Shown: positions 49,401 through 60,620 of the stretch, in pieces
Layout of the letters: each line of letters opens with the position of its first letter
Numbering within the stretch: the stretch's first letter is position 1
Origin: Gnetum montanum
Taxonomy: Eukaryota; Streptophyta; Gnetopsida; Gnetales; Gnetaceae
Length of the DNA stretch: 64,000 nucleotides
Assembly: GCA_015680685.1 (NCBI GenBank)
Contig: MNCI01009150.1
Coordinates: forward strand, 78,741-142,740
Direction: 5' to 3'
Program-made: the position numbers and the translations under genes
The notes under the pieces: model-generated
The model's input: only the letters and a program-made list of their open reading frames with translations
Told to the model about the DNA's origin: nothing
The model's database searches: none

Positions 49401-49830
49401 CTCCATACGTCATATGGGTTCCAAATCAACCAGATTTTCAGAAACCAAATGTTCCCCCACACCACATGCAGGAACGCCTGGTAGACAGGCTCAAGCGGGA
49501 ACGATTCGAGAAAGAACGTCGACAACTTGCCTTAGGACCTCCCAAGCCTACTCCATTAAGTGCAGTACCCATGGCGTCACCTGCTAATGAACCAAACACA
49601 AGCTATAAGGGAGAATCATCGAGAATACATGATGCATCCAAATCAACAGTGATGAAAGAAAATGTCAAACCAGCTACACATGAGTTAAAATTGTTGGGCC
49701 TGATGGACCAAGTAACCATTAACAAGCATGCACCTAATAGTAAAGATCTGGCAACAGCCCTAATACAAGTTACGTAAGCACTTAAATAGAAAAACACTTC
49801 ATTAAGCCTATATGACCTAATATTAACCTC
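46486..49830 (+). pseudogene. B gag
   Basis: Start ATG 46486 (MNTANTNISTKS), in frame with an upstream open stretch from 46387. N-terminal region to 46867; Pro/Gln-rich linker (47091-47615); gag core about 47810-48270 (FVTRFKYNLKPDATLEA, ETYLLTILKGAINDF, ALRQAFVQIKNIEEA-like); then CDYHQCNGHGTNYC (about 48728-48770), the C-x2-H-x4-H-x4-C knuckle typical of Tat gag; Pro-rich repeats (48984-49260); and LVDRLKRERFEKERRQ (49475). Several frameshifts, one of them caused by the duplication at N46932. Confidence 0.8.
46878..46987. other. Single N at 46932 flanked by a 54-55 bp direct duplication
   Basis: The 54 bases before N46932 recur directly after it (46933-46987). Same signature as at 4377: overlapping contig ends left unmerged. 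It shifts the gag frame artificially. Confidence 0.75.
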
Positions 49831-50785
49831 TCAAACTCATCGCGAAGCCCTAGTACGTATGTTGACATCAATCCCAGTAAGTGAAGACTTACCTCTGAAT
49901 GAACTTTCAATTCATGCGGTAATGTATTCGCCTCAAAGATCAACTTCTAAATCACTAGGCTTCCACACTAACATCAAAATCTATGAGAAAATAGGAGAAG
50001 TAACAACTGCACCTATGTTCATAACGATATAAGTAAATCAATTCAAAATACATCAGGTGCATGTAGATGACAGAGCCACCACAAACGTAGTACCTTCCCT
50101 CATCATCGAACAATTAGGGCTCACAGAACTAATTAGATCGACCTCCACCACATGTTTAAAATCATTTAGTGGATCACGTGTAGTAGTAAAAGGCCACATA
50201 AATTTGGACTTTATAGCAGGGGATCGATTCCCCACATCTGCTAAGTTTGTTGTCATCGACGAAATGCTAGGGTTCAATTTAATAATAGGAAGACCCTAGT
50301 TGGCCCAACTCAAAGTAGTCTCTTCCCCCATACAACAAGAGATTCACCTGCCTTATGAAGGTGGTGAAATCATTATACATGGGGAGACTGCTACACCTAC
50401 CATCTCGTCACATACAGATACAAACCAAGGCTCGAAAGTTAAGTTTGAAGAACCTAAACAGGATGAGACAAAGCAAAAACAAAGTTGCATGCGACCAATA
50501 GACAATGATTCATTAAACATAAATCAAAATTTATCCAACATAGAAACACCTCTTCTTGAAACTGTGCATACACCGCCTAACCTAGAAACTACACCAAACA
50601 TCGAAACTACGATACATACGGAAACACTAGAAGACACCAACATAGAGCCTATTCCATCAAACGTCCCTTGGGCTGAATTACCATTCAATGTGATCAGCGA
50701 AGGGGACACTGAGTATAGAATCACACCTATCAACGTCACTCCTAACGTTAAATTAAGAAAAATCAAAAAATTTCTAAGCCGCTAA
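49831..50785 (+). pseudogene. B protease (end of gag-PR ORF)
   Basis: IHQVHVDDRATTNVVP holds the active site; the Gly of VDDG (kept in A) is Arg, which should inactivate it. FVVIDEMLGFNLIIGRP then a stop where A has Trp (TGG to TAG). Acidic Thr-rich tail, then KLRKIKKFLSR-stop at 50783-50785, the same end as in A. Confidence 0.82.
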
Positions 50786-50794
50786 ATGGCATTC

Positions 50795-51050
50795 TTCGTC
50801 CGAAATGATGTTAAACTACCACATATCCTCAACGACATAAAACTAGTCACGGCCAGAAATGGCTGATTTACCAAGAAATCCACCAGTATTACTTGAAACT
50901 TCTCTTGTTTACATATGGCCCAAAATGGCCTTAAACTAGTACATGGGGTCTGGAATGGCTTTAAACTAGAACATCGAGACTATAGTCCGTCATGACTTTA
51001 AATTGACACATATGCACCCATGGCCCGAAATGGCCTTAAACTAGAGCATT
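50795..51050 (+). repeat. B border array (PR / antisense gene)
   Basis: Five to six units with 'gatgttaaactaccacata', 'aatggccttaaactagtaca' or 'tgactttaaattgacaca'. Counterpart of 28430-28688 in A. Confidence 0.75.
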
Positions 51051-51590
51051 TTCTTATATTTCTTTTCTCTTAATTCAAGTTTACAATTCGAATTTATGCT
51101 TACCCTGTTGCGTTGTTGCGTTATCAACCATAGTTTTCCTTCATATTCCTCTTTTTACATGATTATACTCCTACTCATGTTCCTACTTCATGCATTACAC
51201 TTAAATAACAAAATGAATAAAAACATTTTACATTGTTGCCTCATGTTTACATTCAAGCCCAAAAGATTTTCACTTTAAACCTACACTTATCAATGTTCAA
51301 ACAAACTTATAATTCAAACAAAAAAAATGAATAACAGAAAACTCAATTGAAAAAAAAAAGTATAAATGTATCAACATCAAATTACAACTTAGTGCAATGT
51401 CCTTACACAATACATAGATTGCATACATAATCATTTTAACAACAAACAATATATATATATATATTCATATACAAATAGACAATTACAACAGTTAACCAAT
51501 TCCATCCATCAGTTCATATACAATCCAAGGCAAAACATTTTGTTTGCGACTCATGTAAAAACATGAGCGATGATAATACCAAATTTAAAA
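51051..51590. other. AT-rich spacer downstream of B antisense gene
   Basis: Holds an (AT)n run at about 51450-51466 and A-runs. Likely 3' UTR of the antisense transcript. No coding feature. Confidence 0.4.
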
Positions 51591-54500
51591 CTAAGCATCA
51601 AGGTTGGGAGGGGTGTCCCCCTTAGACTCCCTGGCACCATGGGTCCCCGCTCTGCTGGGGCCACCTTCTTAACCACCGTCATCGCCCTGACCCTATGAAA
51701 AGGTAAAAGAAAACAATTAACACATTAACACAAAAGGAAAAGAGAAGAATTCCAAAAGTTATTTCATAAAACAAAATTCACAAGTTTAAACGACTTACTG
51801 AAGAAGATCCTCCTAGACCAAATTCCAACCGACGAAGGATTTCTTCTTCAAAGATACTTGCCCAGTCAGTCCCATCAAGGCCCAAATCAACATTGGCCAA
51901 AGCCTTCCCTTTATCCACCGTCGACCAATTGGGATGTTTGAGAGGAAACTCACCCACAGAAACCTCCCCGGAAGCTGTGGTGATTACCCTCTTGGGCGAT
52001 TCCATCTCCACCATAGTATGCTTAGCAAATGCATCAAATGAAGAGTGCAAGCCTAAAACCTCAACAAACATCTCCAGCTAACGCTTCTCTATAGATACCT
52101 CCTTTAACGATTTTTTATAATGATACTTATGGGTCTTTTCATCTTGACCCCATTTCCGCACCATAGAAGCGAAAGCCTTCCAATCCTGACATTTGAGGTT
52201 CAGTAAGTTTATTTGTGCATTACGCTTGGCTAGCTCCTGAGTCATTGATACTTGGCAATTCGATAAATTTCAATATCTGTCATAAGTAATCTTGGAAGTT
52301 TGCCAAGAACGATCACCTGTTAACCTTGCTGAGGTGAACTCATAGCACGATTTGAGATTATCCCATTCTGCTGATAGCTTGGAAATCTCTTTTTCTCCTG
52401 CCTAAATCTACAACCATAGCCTCTCAATGAAGCACCTACAAGTCCAAAAAGACTTGGCATTCTGCACAATGCATTCTACCACTTCATCATAAATCTGTTG
52501 GGGCACTTGCCTAATCTTAGATTGAGGCAGTGTAGGCAAACTATCAATACCAGTGGCCTCAAATGAATCCCATTTCAATTTAGCCCCTACTCATATGAGG
52601 AGAACATACATTAGACATTGGACATTAGCAACAAATGAGAAAAATCGAAGGATACGAAACACTTAAGATATATGTACCTATTTCAGGATGAGCTTGCTCG
52701 ATGTGATCAACCACCTCATCAACGACACCAGTTATAAAATCCATTTTACTTGGCATTTCGATCTAAGTAAATGGTCCATGTGTAGGAGATGAGTTAACTT
52801 CGGTGGTCATTTCTGTGGGAGCCTTCATCATAGGGACTTCTAAACGAACGTCAGGAAATGTTCTAGTCTCAACATTTTTGCCTAGTAGCAACAAAAAACA
52901 TAAAATTAAAACTTCAAACAATGAGAAGCACAATTCAAAAGGCAAGTAAACATAATATAGCAAATATACTGAAATCTCTGTCTACCTCTCAATTTGGAGG
53001 ATCGCCAAGGTCTAGCCTCCCTCTGAGGAAACCATCAAACATCTCAACGACTCCACCCTGATCATCGATCTTACCCTCATCTGTGGTATCTCCCTCTCGA
53101 TCTTTTATTCCTCCTGTCTCATCCCTACCATTTCATCCCCCTCATTTAAGTTCATTAAGACCTCTTCCTCCTCGATGATCGATGCTAACCTCTCTCTTCT
53201 TACTTCAGAAGTCAACTCTACTGACATTCATAAGTTCAACATCAGTTTTGTATAAACAGCCAAAAAATAAAGTAAAAATAACGATGATGATAAGGATAAA
53301 TCAATGAATTAAGCTTACCCCATACAGGCATCTTAAACCGTATACGTTTCACCCTTGGTTCATCTACAATTAGAGCAACCTCTCTAGGGTGTTCATGCTT
53401 CTGAACTTTAGCTTTTGCTTCCTCGATTGTTTCCTTGATCACCCGATCGGCTCTCCTAGCTGTATGGGGCACACTATCTAGTTCCAACCCTACACTATCA
53501 TGTGTATGAATTGAATGACCAGATGACCCCTCCGTTGTGACAAAAACCGATTTGTCAATCCCTCGGGAGCATCTTTCGATTTGGCCGCCTCAAATAAGTG
53601 GCGAATCCACAAGCAAGATAGTTAGTCATGATCCCTTAACACGTACTTGTTATCCATGCAAACAACTAAAAATTCAGCTAGCCAACGCAAGTAGCTAGCA
53701 AAGAATGCAAAGGTGAAATGGAATTGCGCCTCAATGTTTGAATGTAACCTCACTATCTCCCCGTGGAAACCTGTAAGGAAAAACTTGACCAAATTATAAT
53801 GTACCCTAGTCTCTAGAATCGTGCTCATGATACGCCCAGGCTCCACTCCAAAAGTCTTTACTTGAGACAAGGATTTGGGAAACGCCCGTGCTCTGAATAA
53901 GGGATACAACTCATTAACTTCAGCTACTTTTGATTTTCCCTGCATGGGGAATCCCTTAGCACCTTTAAGAATGCCCAACCAATCCTCCAACTCAGGCACA
54001 ACATGGAGCTCTTTCTATACCCTATCCAAAACCACTCTAACACCATCTGCCGATACGCTGAAGAGGTCTGAGAAGAACTCTGCCTATAGATAAAAAACCA
54101 CTTTGACACCCTTGATGCGAGTGCTATAGTATGTGACAGATTCATTGAAAGAATCAACAATTCCAATCATCTCCATCATAAAAACATCAGGGCTTAGGGC
54201 AGTAAAAAAATCCATGAGGCCCACATCACTCAAACAACTAATGATATGTGGCAGTGCCTTCGTACGTAACCATCGTTGTGCATCGTCAACCTTCCCAAAT
54301 TTCATAGCCAAGGTGCTCTCAATCTGCCTGATTGTGATGGTGACTTCATCAAGGGAAACATCCACTATATGCATAGGGTAACACCATGGGGTCAATATAG
54401 CCAATGATGTAGCAGAACGAACAGACTAAGGTGTCAAAAGATACCATTACTTACTGTTAGTCGATAGGTTCAAATCACTAGAAGCCAAATTGGCATCGCG

Positions 54501-55668
54501 TGGAAAAACTGGCCCATTATGAGACCAGTCCCCATGCAACCACCCCCTAGCCTCGCATTGTGCAAGTTCCCTCAAGTACCATTTGTGAAAATGAATGATG
54601 TCATCCTTAGTCTGGGCTAACATGGCACCACGGAGAGTGGCACCCACCATGAAAGTCTCTAAGGCGATACAGGCCAAAGCGAGTCCATCATCACCTATGC
54701 ACACTCCTTCTTTATCAAATTGAGGCTTGCAAAGATACGGCGATCAAAATATAAACCACTACTAAGCAGTAAGGTAAAAATGGTAAATTGAACAATCTTA
54801 CCTTCCTACTCGGTACACCATTCCAGGACGGTTCTGGAACAAAGTATGTGCACGAGCAGCTAGGAATAGGGTGTTATTGATGTGGTGAAGGCCATCTGAC
54901 AATAAGTCCCATACACGCGACAATGGGTAGGTAGATCTAGGTCCTCCAAAAGGACCATCCTCAATCGTGAGTGGTCCCTCATCAATGTCCTCCATAAAAG
55001 CTACTACCCCATTCGAAGATCCTGGTAGCATGGTCTCAAGCATGCTCCGTGCTAACTGATAGCTTAAGTGGGACCATATTACCACATTGAATCACTCTAT
55101 CATGAAGGGAAGAAACTCGCTAACATCCATTCTAAACCATACCCCATTTTGATCAATGATCATATCAAGAGTAGGTTCATCAAAATCAATGGGCCCAAAC
55201 CACGCCAAAATCCCGACAAGCTCCACCACTAGGAGGAAAGGCTTGGAATTCCTGTAAGTGTTCAGAACCCACAGCAAATCAGCTATACAAGAAAACGAAA
55301 TAATAAGCGACCAACACTTGGGAAGAAACTGTTGTTCTTTCATGCCCAGTGTGCAAACCCTGCATGCTGCAAACCCTAGCATGTAGACCTCACATGTTGA
55401 GCATATCTTGCATGCTATGAAAACATCTACACTATGACAACCTCTACGCTACAAAAACCGTTACGCTACACGATGGGGCAAAATCGACAGGAACAGTAAG
55501 CGAAAAACATAAATTTTGATGAAGGATCAGAGCCTACCTGCACAATGATCCAGACCATGATGGAATCCTAGGTCTAGGAAGACACTAAAGCATCACTTCA
55601 CTCTGCTCAGCGAAGGTCAAGCTAGGCTCCTTCCTTCCCTGGCCTTCTACCTACTTACCCTTGCCCAT
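51591..55668 (-). pseudogene. B antisense spliced gene (8 exons), unknown protein
   Basis: Exons in transcript order: 55668-55538, 55251-54802, 54726-54455, 54364-53319, 53220-52986, 52881-52678, about 52589-51799, 51692-51591. Exon 2 is 450 nt in both A and B; exon 3 is 272 nt against 271. Conserved with A: LPRPRIPSWSGSLCR; LLVVELVGILAWFGP; NNTLFLAARAHTLFQNRPG; FFSDLFSVSADG; RVKRIRFKMP; EMPSKMDFITGVVDEVV; KWGQDEKTHKYHYKK; TVDKGKALANVDLGL. Exon 4 includes long open stretches (54404-54084, 53999-53622). Defects: a stop in exon 1, one in exon 2 (before FNVVIW), intron 2 acceptor CAG changed to CAA, one in exon 8. Stops are mostly not shared with A. The basic KRIRFK patch could be a nuclear signal; exon 7 looks coiled-coil. 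Family not recognised. Confidence 0.8.
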
Positions 55669-56230
55669 CGCTGCTTGCACACTGCACGTTGTGTTCATGC
55701 TGCATCTCGCAGGCTGGGGTTTTGACCCTTCACACAGTGTCTTGCATGTTACACGTTATGTTCACGTTGTGTCTCGCATGCTCGAGTTTTAACCCTTTAC
55801 ACGGCGTCTTGCATGCTGCACGCTATGTTCACACTGTGTCTAGCACGCTAGGGTTTCGACCTTGCACGCTACATTCACACTGCGTTAACAGAACAGAAAA
55901 TAATGAAAAAAAATAGGGGTACAACAAAAACCAGAGGAACTGTCTCAGTAATGGACATCATAAAGAAAGAATATAGTGAGCTAGGCTCACACTCGGGCTT
56001 CGACCTTGCACACTGGGGTTTGAACCCTTAGCCTCACCTTCACACCGCACATTCGCATCGCACCCTTGTCACCACCGTTGTGCCATACCTATGCCTACCC
56101 CTGCCTTTCCTGCCTAATATTCACCTTGATGTACGCTACAAAATAGGTTCATGCTTGAGCTCTAGGAGGATTCACACTGCTACATTCATGCTCGAACTTG
56201 ATCGTGGCTACCCTGCGGTTCACGCTAACT
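55669..56230 (-). repeat. Word-repeat leader of B antisense gene
   Basis: Between the TATA box and exon 1: repeats of 'tgcacgctatgttcacactg', 'gctggggttttgaccctt' type, with GCACGCT / GCATGCTG words as in the B LTR and leader. In A and C the comparable words lie mostly in intron 1; here intron 1 (55537-55252) is short. Confidence 0.65.
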
Positions 56231-56243
56231 CCTATTTATATAC
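56231..56243 (-). promoter_or_regulatory. TATA box of B antisense gene
   Basis: GTATATAAATAGG on the minus strand, upstream of exon 1 with about 560 bp of repeat-rich leader between. Confidence 0.6.
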
Positions 56244-56539
56244 TCCACATTAAACATGCTGAGGGTGCCTTGAAATAATTTATTCAATTAATTTGAAAAT
56301 TAACCAAAATACGAAGAATGTGTAAATACATAAGAACAATGCAGAAGCAAGGATAATGAACAAAACAAAAGTAAAAACAATGGTATACTGGGATGAACAC
56401 TACCCACATGCAATATTCTCTTGTGAAGCAGCTCATGTTGCCCACACTAAACATTTTAGCATAAACTCCCTATCTGGCAGTCTCACACTCAATAATGATT
56501 ACAAATCATACAATCAACCAGACATCACGAACGAACCAC

Positions 56540-56720
56540 CACCAGCCCGGTAAGGCCTTAAACTGCCGCCACTGGCCCAGTAAGACCTTAAACTGCCACA
56601 ATCGGCCTGGTAAGGCCTTAAACTGCTACAATCAGCCTGGTAAGGCCTTAAACTACCACAACTAGCCTGGTAAGGCCTTAAACTACCATGCATCTGGGTA
56701 CGATGATAAATTGCCATCGC
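56540..56720 (+). repeat. B border array (antisense gene / RT)
   Basis: Six units of 28-30 bp: 'ggtaaggccttaaactgcca' plus 'caatcggcct'. The most regular and shortest-period form of the border motif. Confidence 0.85.
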
Positions 56721-56839
56721 ACACCTTAGTCCAGTTTAGATGCATAAATGCATAAATTACTCACATCCGAAAATAACCAACCCTCCTAGCTCACTTTGCT
56801 CCCTGTTGATTGGTAGCATTGAGTGTGATGGATTGCAAG

Positions 56840-58042
56840 CATCTATTCACATCATTGATCATCGATGGACCATGTAAAAACATCACAAGAGAAATCAACA
56901 TAAATTCTATTGACTTCGGTCCATCAACAGACGATGCATTTGTAGCCTCAACATAACAAACATTAGACAACTATGAAGGTATGACAAAGTTTCTGGATAT
57001 AGAAGCCAATAGCATCACTGAAGACCCTTTAACTGAAACCCCCATAACTATGCCTAACGGTGAAGTCAAGGCATTAAAATTGAGCTCACTATTACAACCT
57101 TAACTTGCCAAGGACATAGAACACATGCTTCGAGATAACATGAAAGCATTTTCTTGGTCTTACAATGACATGCCTGGACTAGATCCTCACATTTTCCAAC
57201 ACAACATTATACTCGATCCCAAGCTAAGACCAGTAAAATAGAAAGCATGCAAGGTCAAACCTGAAGTAGCACTCGCTGTTCGCAATGAAATAACTAAGCT
57301 TTATCAAGCTGGTTTCATTTGGGTTGTTGATTATGCTGACTGGGTATCCAACATGGTCATTGTCCCAAAGAAGAATGGAAGCATTCGCCTATGCATTGAC
57401 TTTCGGGACCTCAATGTTGCAACCATAAAAGATGATTTCGCCCTACCTAGCATTGATCAACTGGTTGACTCGACTATTGGTCATGCCTTGTTATCTTTTA
57501 TGGATGGCTTTTCAGGATATAACCAAATTCGGATTAACCTTGAACATCAACTTAGGATGATCTTCATGACACCATGGGGTACTTTTTGCTACATGATGAT
57601 GTCATTCGGTCTCAACAATGCTGGTGCTACATACCAAAGAGCGATGAAATTTATCTTTAGCAATTATATCTTCAACTCACTCAATGACTATGTGGATGAT
57701 ATCATGCTTAAATCAAAGACATCAGAACAACACGTACGAGATCTTGACTTGGTACTAAAGCATTGTTTAAAATATGAGCTGAGACTTAACCCAAAGAAAT
57801 GTGTCTTTGGAGTCAAAACAGGCAAAATGCTTGGATTCATAGCCTCGGAAGCAGGGATACGAGTAGACCCTGATAGGGTTAAGGCTATAACAAACTTAAA
57901 ACCACCTAGAAACCTTACCAAACTTCACGGTCTACAAGGTAGACTACAATTCATTAGACGATTCATAGAGAAACTAACCGACAAGTTGAGTCCTATGCAG
58001 CATCTATTGTGTAAGAATGTCCACTTTGAATGGACTCAGTAG
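56840..58042 (+). pseudogene. B reverse transcriptase
   Basis: Continuous frame with EANSITEDPLTETPI (57002), NEITKLYQAGFI, KNGSIRLCIDFRDLN, MTPWGTFCYMMMSFGL, catalytic NDYVDDIMLKSK (57690), LNPKKCVFGVKTGKML and GIRVDPDRVKAI. Stops at about 57101, 57239 and 58040. The domain from 57353 to 58039 is fully open. Separate ORF from gag-PR, about 6 kb away. Confidence 0.9.
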
Positions 58043-58405
58043 TGCCAAGAAGCCTTCGACAACATTAAGACAACATTGGCTCAGCTACCAACAGTTTATC
58101 CTCCATACAACAATAAACCATTTTACATCTACCTTGCCACTTTAGACTCATCAATCATGTCTATGATTTGCCAGAAATGAGATGATGGAACTGAAGTTCC
58201 TGTTTATTACTTAAGCCATGCATTAGGAGCCCATGAGAAGAGGTACAATGAGGTGGAAAGGTCATGCTTCACTCTTGTCTTTTCCTTAAAGAAATGGCAA
58301 CATTACCTCTTCTGTAACCAAGTTAATATGATCTGCAAGAATAATGTACTCAGATCCATCATAGGAAACATTTATTAGTCAAGTAGAATAGCTCATTGGA
58401 AATCC
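58043..58405 (+). pseudogene. B RNase H (first)
   Basis: FYIYLATLDSSIMSMI, EVPVYYLSHALGAHEKRYN and HWKSMIAAFDLHYV are the usual Ty3 RNase H order. Stops at about 58178 and 58376. In Tat elements this domain is degenerate and aRH supplies activity. Confidence 0.82.
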
Positions 58406-59000
58406 ATGATAGCTGCGTTTGACCTACACTACGTAGCACAATCATTAGTTAAGGGACAAGCCATAGCAAATCAAATGACTACATCACCAACACACGATCA
58501 AGCAACGATAGAGCCAGAGTTCCCTGATGAAAATGTGAGTGCAATAGACATAGTACCTGACGACTACGATGCCATTTTGAACTTTGATGGAGCATCCACC
58601 TCTCGAGGGGGAAGTGCTGCCACCATCATCACCTATCCCTCAAGGGAGATCCGACCCTTTGCTTATCATTTCTACTTTCACTGTACCAACAATGTAGCAG
58701 AGTACGAAGGTCTCCTTAGAGTTCTCATGGCAACACTAGCTTCAGACATCACACGACTGGTAGTCAGAGGTGACTCACAATTAGTTCTAAATCAAGTCAC
58801 AAATGTTTATGCGTGCAAAGCGCAACACTTACAACCATACTGTGATTTGACTAAGTACTTACTGAAGCGATTCAAAAATATAGATGTGCAACATGTTTCC
58901 AGAAATGATAACACCATTGCAGATGCACTTGCCACGTTAGCTCTAAACATATTTCCAAACATGTTCCACACGTTGCCCAACTCTATAATCAGTTGTACTA
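58406..59000 (+). pseudogene. B archaeal-type RNase H (aRH)
   Basis: ILNFDGASTSRGGSA, NNVAEYEGLL, VVRGDSQLVLNQ and SRNDNTIADALATLAL give the four acidic positions D, E, D, D of the RNase H fold. The domain itself is uninterrupted (ORF to 59158). Its place between RH and INT is diagnostic for the Tat lineage. Confidence 0.9.
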
Positions 59001-60304
59001 AACCCATAACTGATACTCCTGATGAATTACCGATTGCATCCGTTAGTACAATGCAGGTGGTAGAATGGTACGATGACATAAAGGAGTACCTTTTACATGG
59101 TGAACTGCCTCAACATCTTATGAATGCACAAAAGGACACAGTAAGAAAACGTTCTTGATAGTATGCATTGGTAGTTGACACATTGTGTCGTCGGTCCTAC
59201 AAAGGCATCTTGTTAACATGCGTTAATAGCACTGATGGCCAAACCATCGTCAAGCAAGTACATGACAGACTATGCGGAGGGCACATAGCGCCCAAAGTAA
59301 TTGCAACAAAAATAAGACGTTTGGGCTATTATTGTCCACACATGAAGTACGATTGTTTCTCTAAGGTAAAAACATGCAATATCTGTCAAAAACATAGCAA
59401 TTTGATACATGTTCCACCAAATGAGCTACATACAGCACAAATCACCTGGCCTTTCCAGAAGTGGGGGCTGGACATCATCGGACCAATAACTCCCCCATCT
59501 TCTGTAGGACATAGCTTTATCATAACTGCAACAGAGTATTTTACGAAATGGGTAGAAGCTATTCCCCTTAGAAAGACCACATCCAAACATATATGCAACT
59601 TCATTCTAGAAAACATCGTGACCTGTTTTGGCATTCTGATGACCATCATCACTGATAATGGGCCACAGTTCAGCAGTGCCAAAACTAGAACTTTCAGTGA
59701 AAGCCTAGGGATCAAACATTCATTTTCATCCCCTTACTACCCTCAAAGCAATGGACAAGCTGAAGCCACAAATAATATCATCATCATAGTGCTCAAAAAT
59801 ATGCTTACTCAGGGTAAGAAAAGATGGCATGAACAGTTAGTATACGCACTATGGGCTTATCGCACTACGCATCGGACTTCCACAGGTAAAACGCCATATA
59901 GTCTTGTTTATGGTTTAGAAGTTGTTTGACCTTTGGAGTTGCAGGTACCTTCTTTAAGGATCACACTCTCCAAACTCCTCGATGAAGGTCAAAAAAATGA
60001 CTTGCGCATTGTTAACTTGTACTCGGTGGAGGAGGAACGCACACATGTGCTCAATCATATTGAATGATACCAAAAGTAACAACGACAGTGCCTTCGGCAT
60101 GATATTCATAAGTGCCCAATCAAGGAAGATAACCTTGTACTCAAAGTCGTTTGGGAACACCTGGATAAATTCTCAGCCAACTGGGAAGGGTCCTTCTTGG
60201 TCACCAAAGCATACGACAATAGAGCATTTAAACTAGCTAACATGGAAGGGAATGAGCTTACACATCCAACAAACCACTTGTACTTGAAACCGTTCTATGT
60301 TTGA
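59001..60304 (+). pseudogene. B integrase
   Basis: Zinc domain GGHIAPKVIATKIRRLGYYC with CNICQ; catalytic Asp in WGLDIIGP, Asp in ITDNGPQFSS, Glu in NGQAEATNN: the full D,D,E triad. End: NHLYLKPFYV-stop at 60302-60304. Interrupted by TGA-TAG (59156-59161), where A has Trp-Gln, by TGA at 59927, and by TGA and TAA near 60064-60078, where the aligned A frame has Trp and a Gln-type codon. Confidence 0.88.
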
Positions 60305-60309
60305 GCATG

Positions 60310-60620
60310 AACTCAGGTACACAATCATCCTAGAATCATGATGATAAACTGATATCATAGAATGTCCTAGGATCATGATGGTAAACTGATACCATAGTAT
60401 GTCCGTAATGACAATGAACTAGAACCCGTCCAGTATGACTTTAAACTGCCACAATTTCGTTCGCCAAAGTCTGCTAAGACTATAAACTGGTTGGCCTCTT
60501 CACAGTCTGCCAAGACTATAAACTAGTAGAGTACCATCTACTATGACACTAAACTGGCATCATCCAATGGGTTATGACATAAATGTAACCCACGACAGTC
60601 TATCATGACTATAAACAGGC
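60310..60620 (+). repeat. B border array (INT / 3' UTR)
   Basis: Eight or so units: 'gatgataaactgatatcat', 'tatgactttaaactgccaca', 'aagactataaactggttgg', 'tatgacactaaactggcatc'. Homologous to 10855-11345 and 39396-39790. Confidence 0.8.

Noticed and set aside
51450-51466. (AT)n run as a regulatory element
   Set aside because: Simple microsatellite in an AT-rich spacer; nothing further supports a role.
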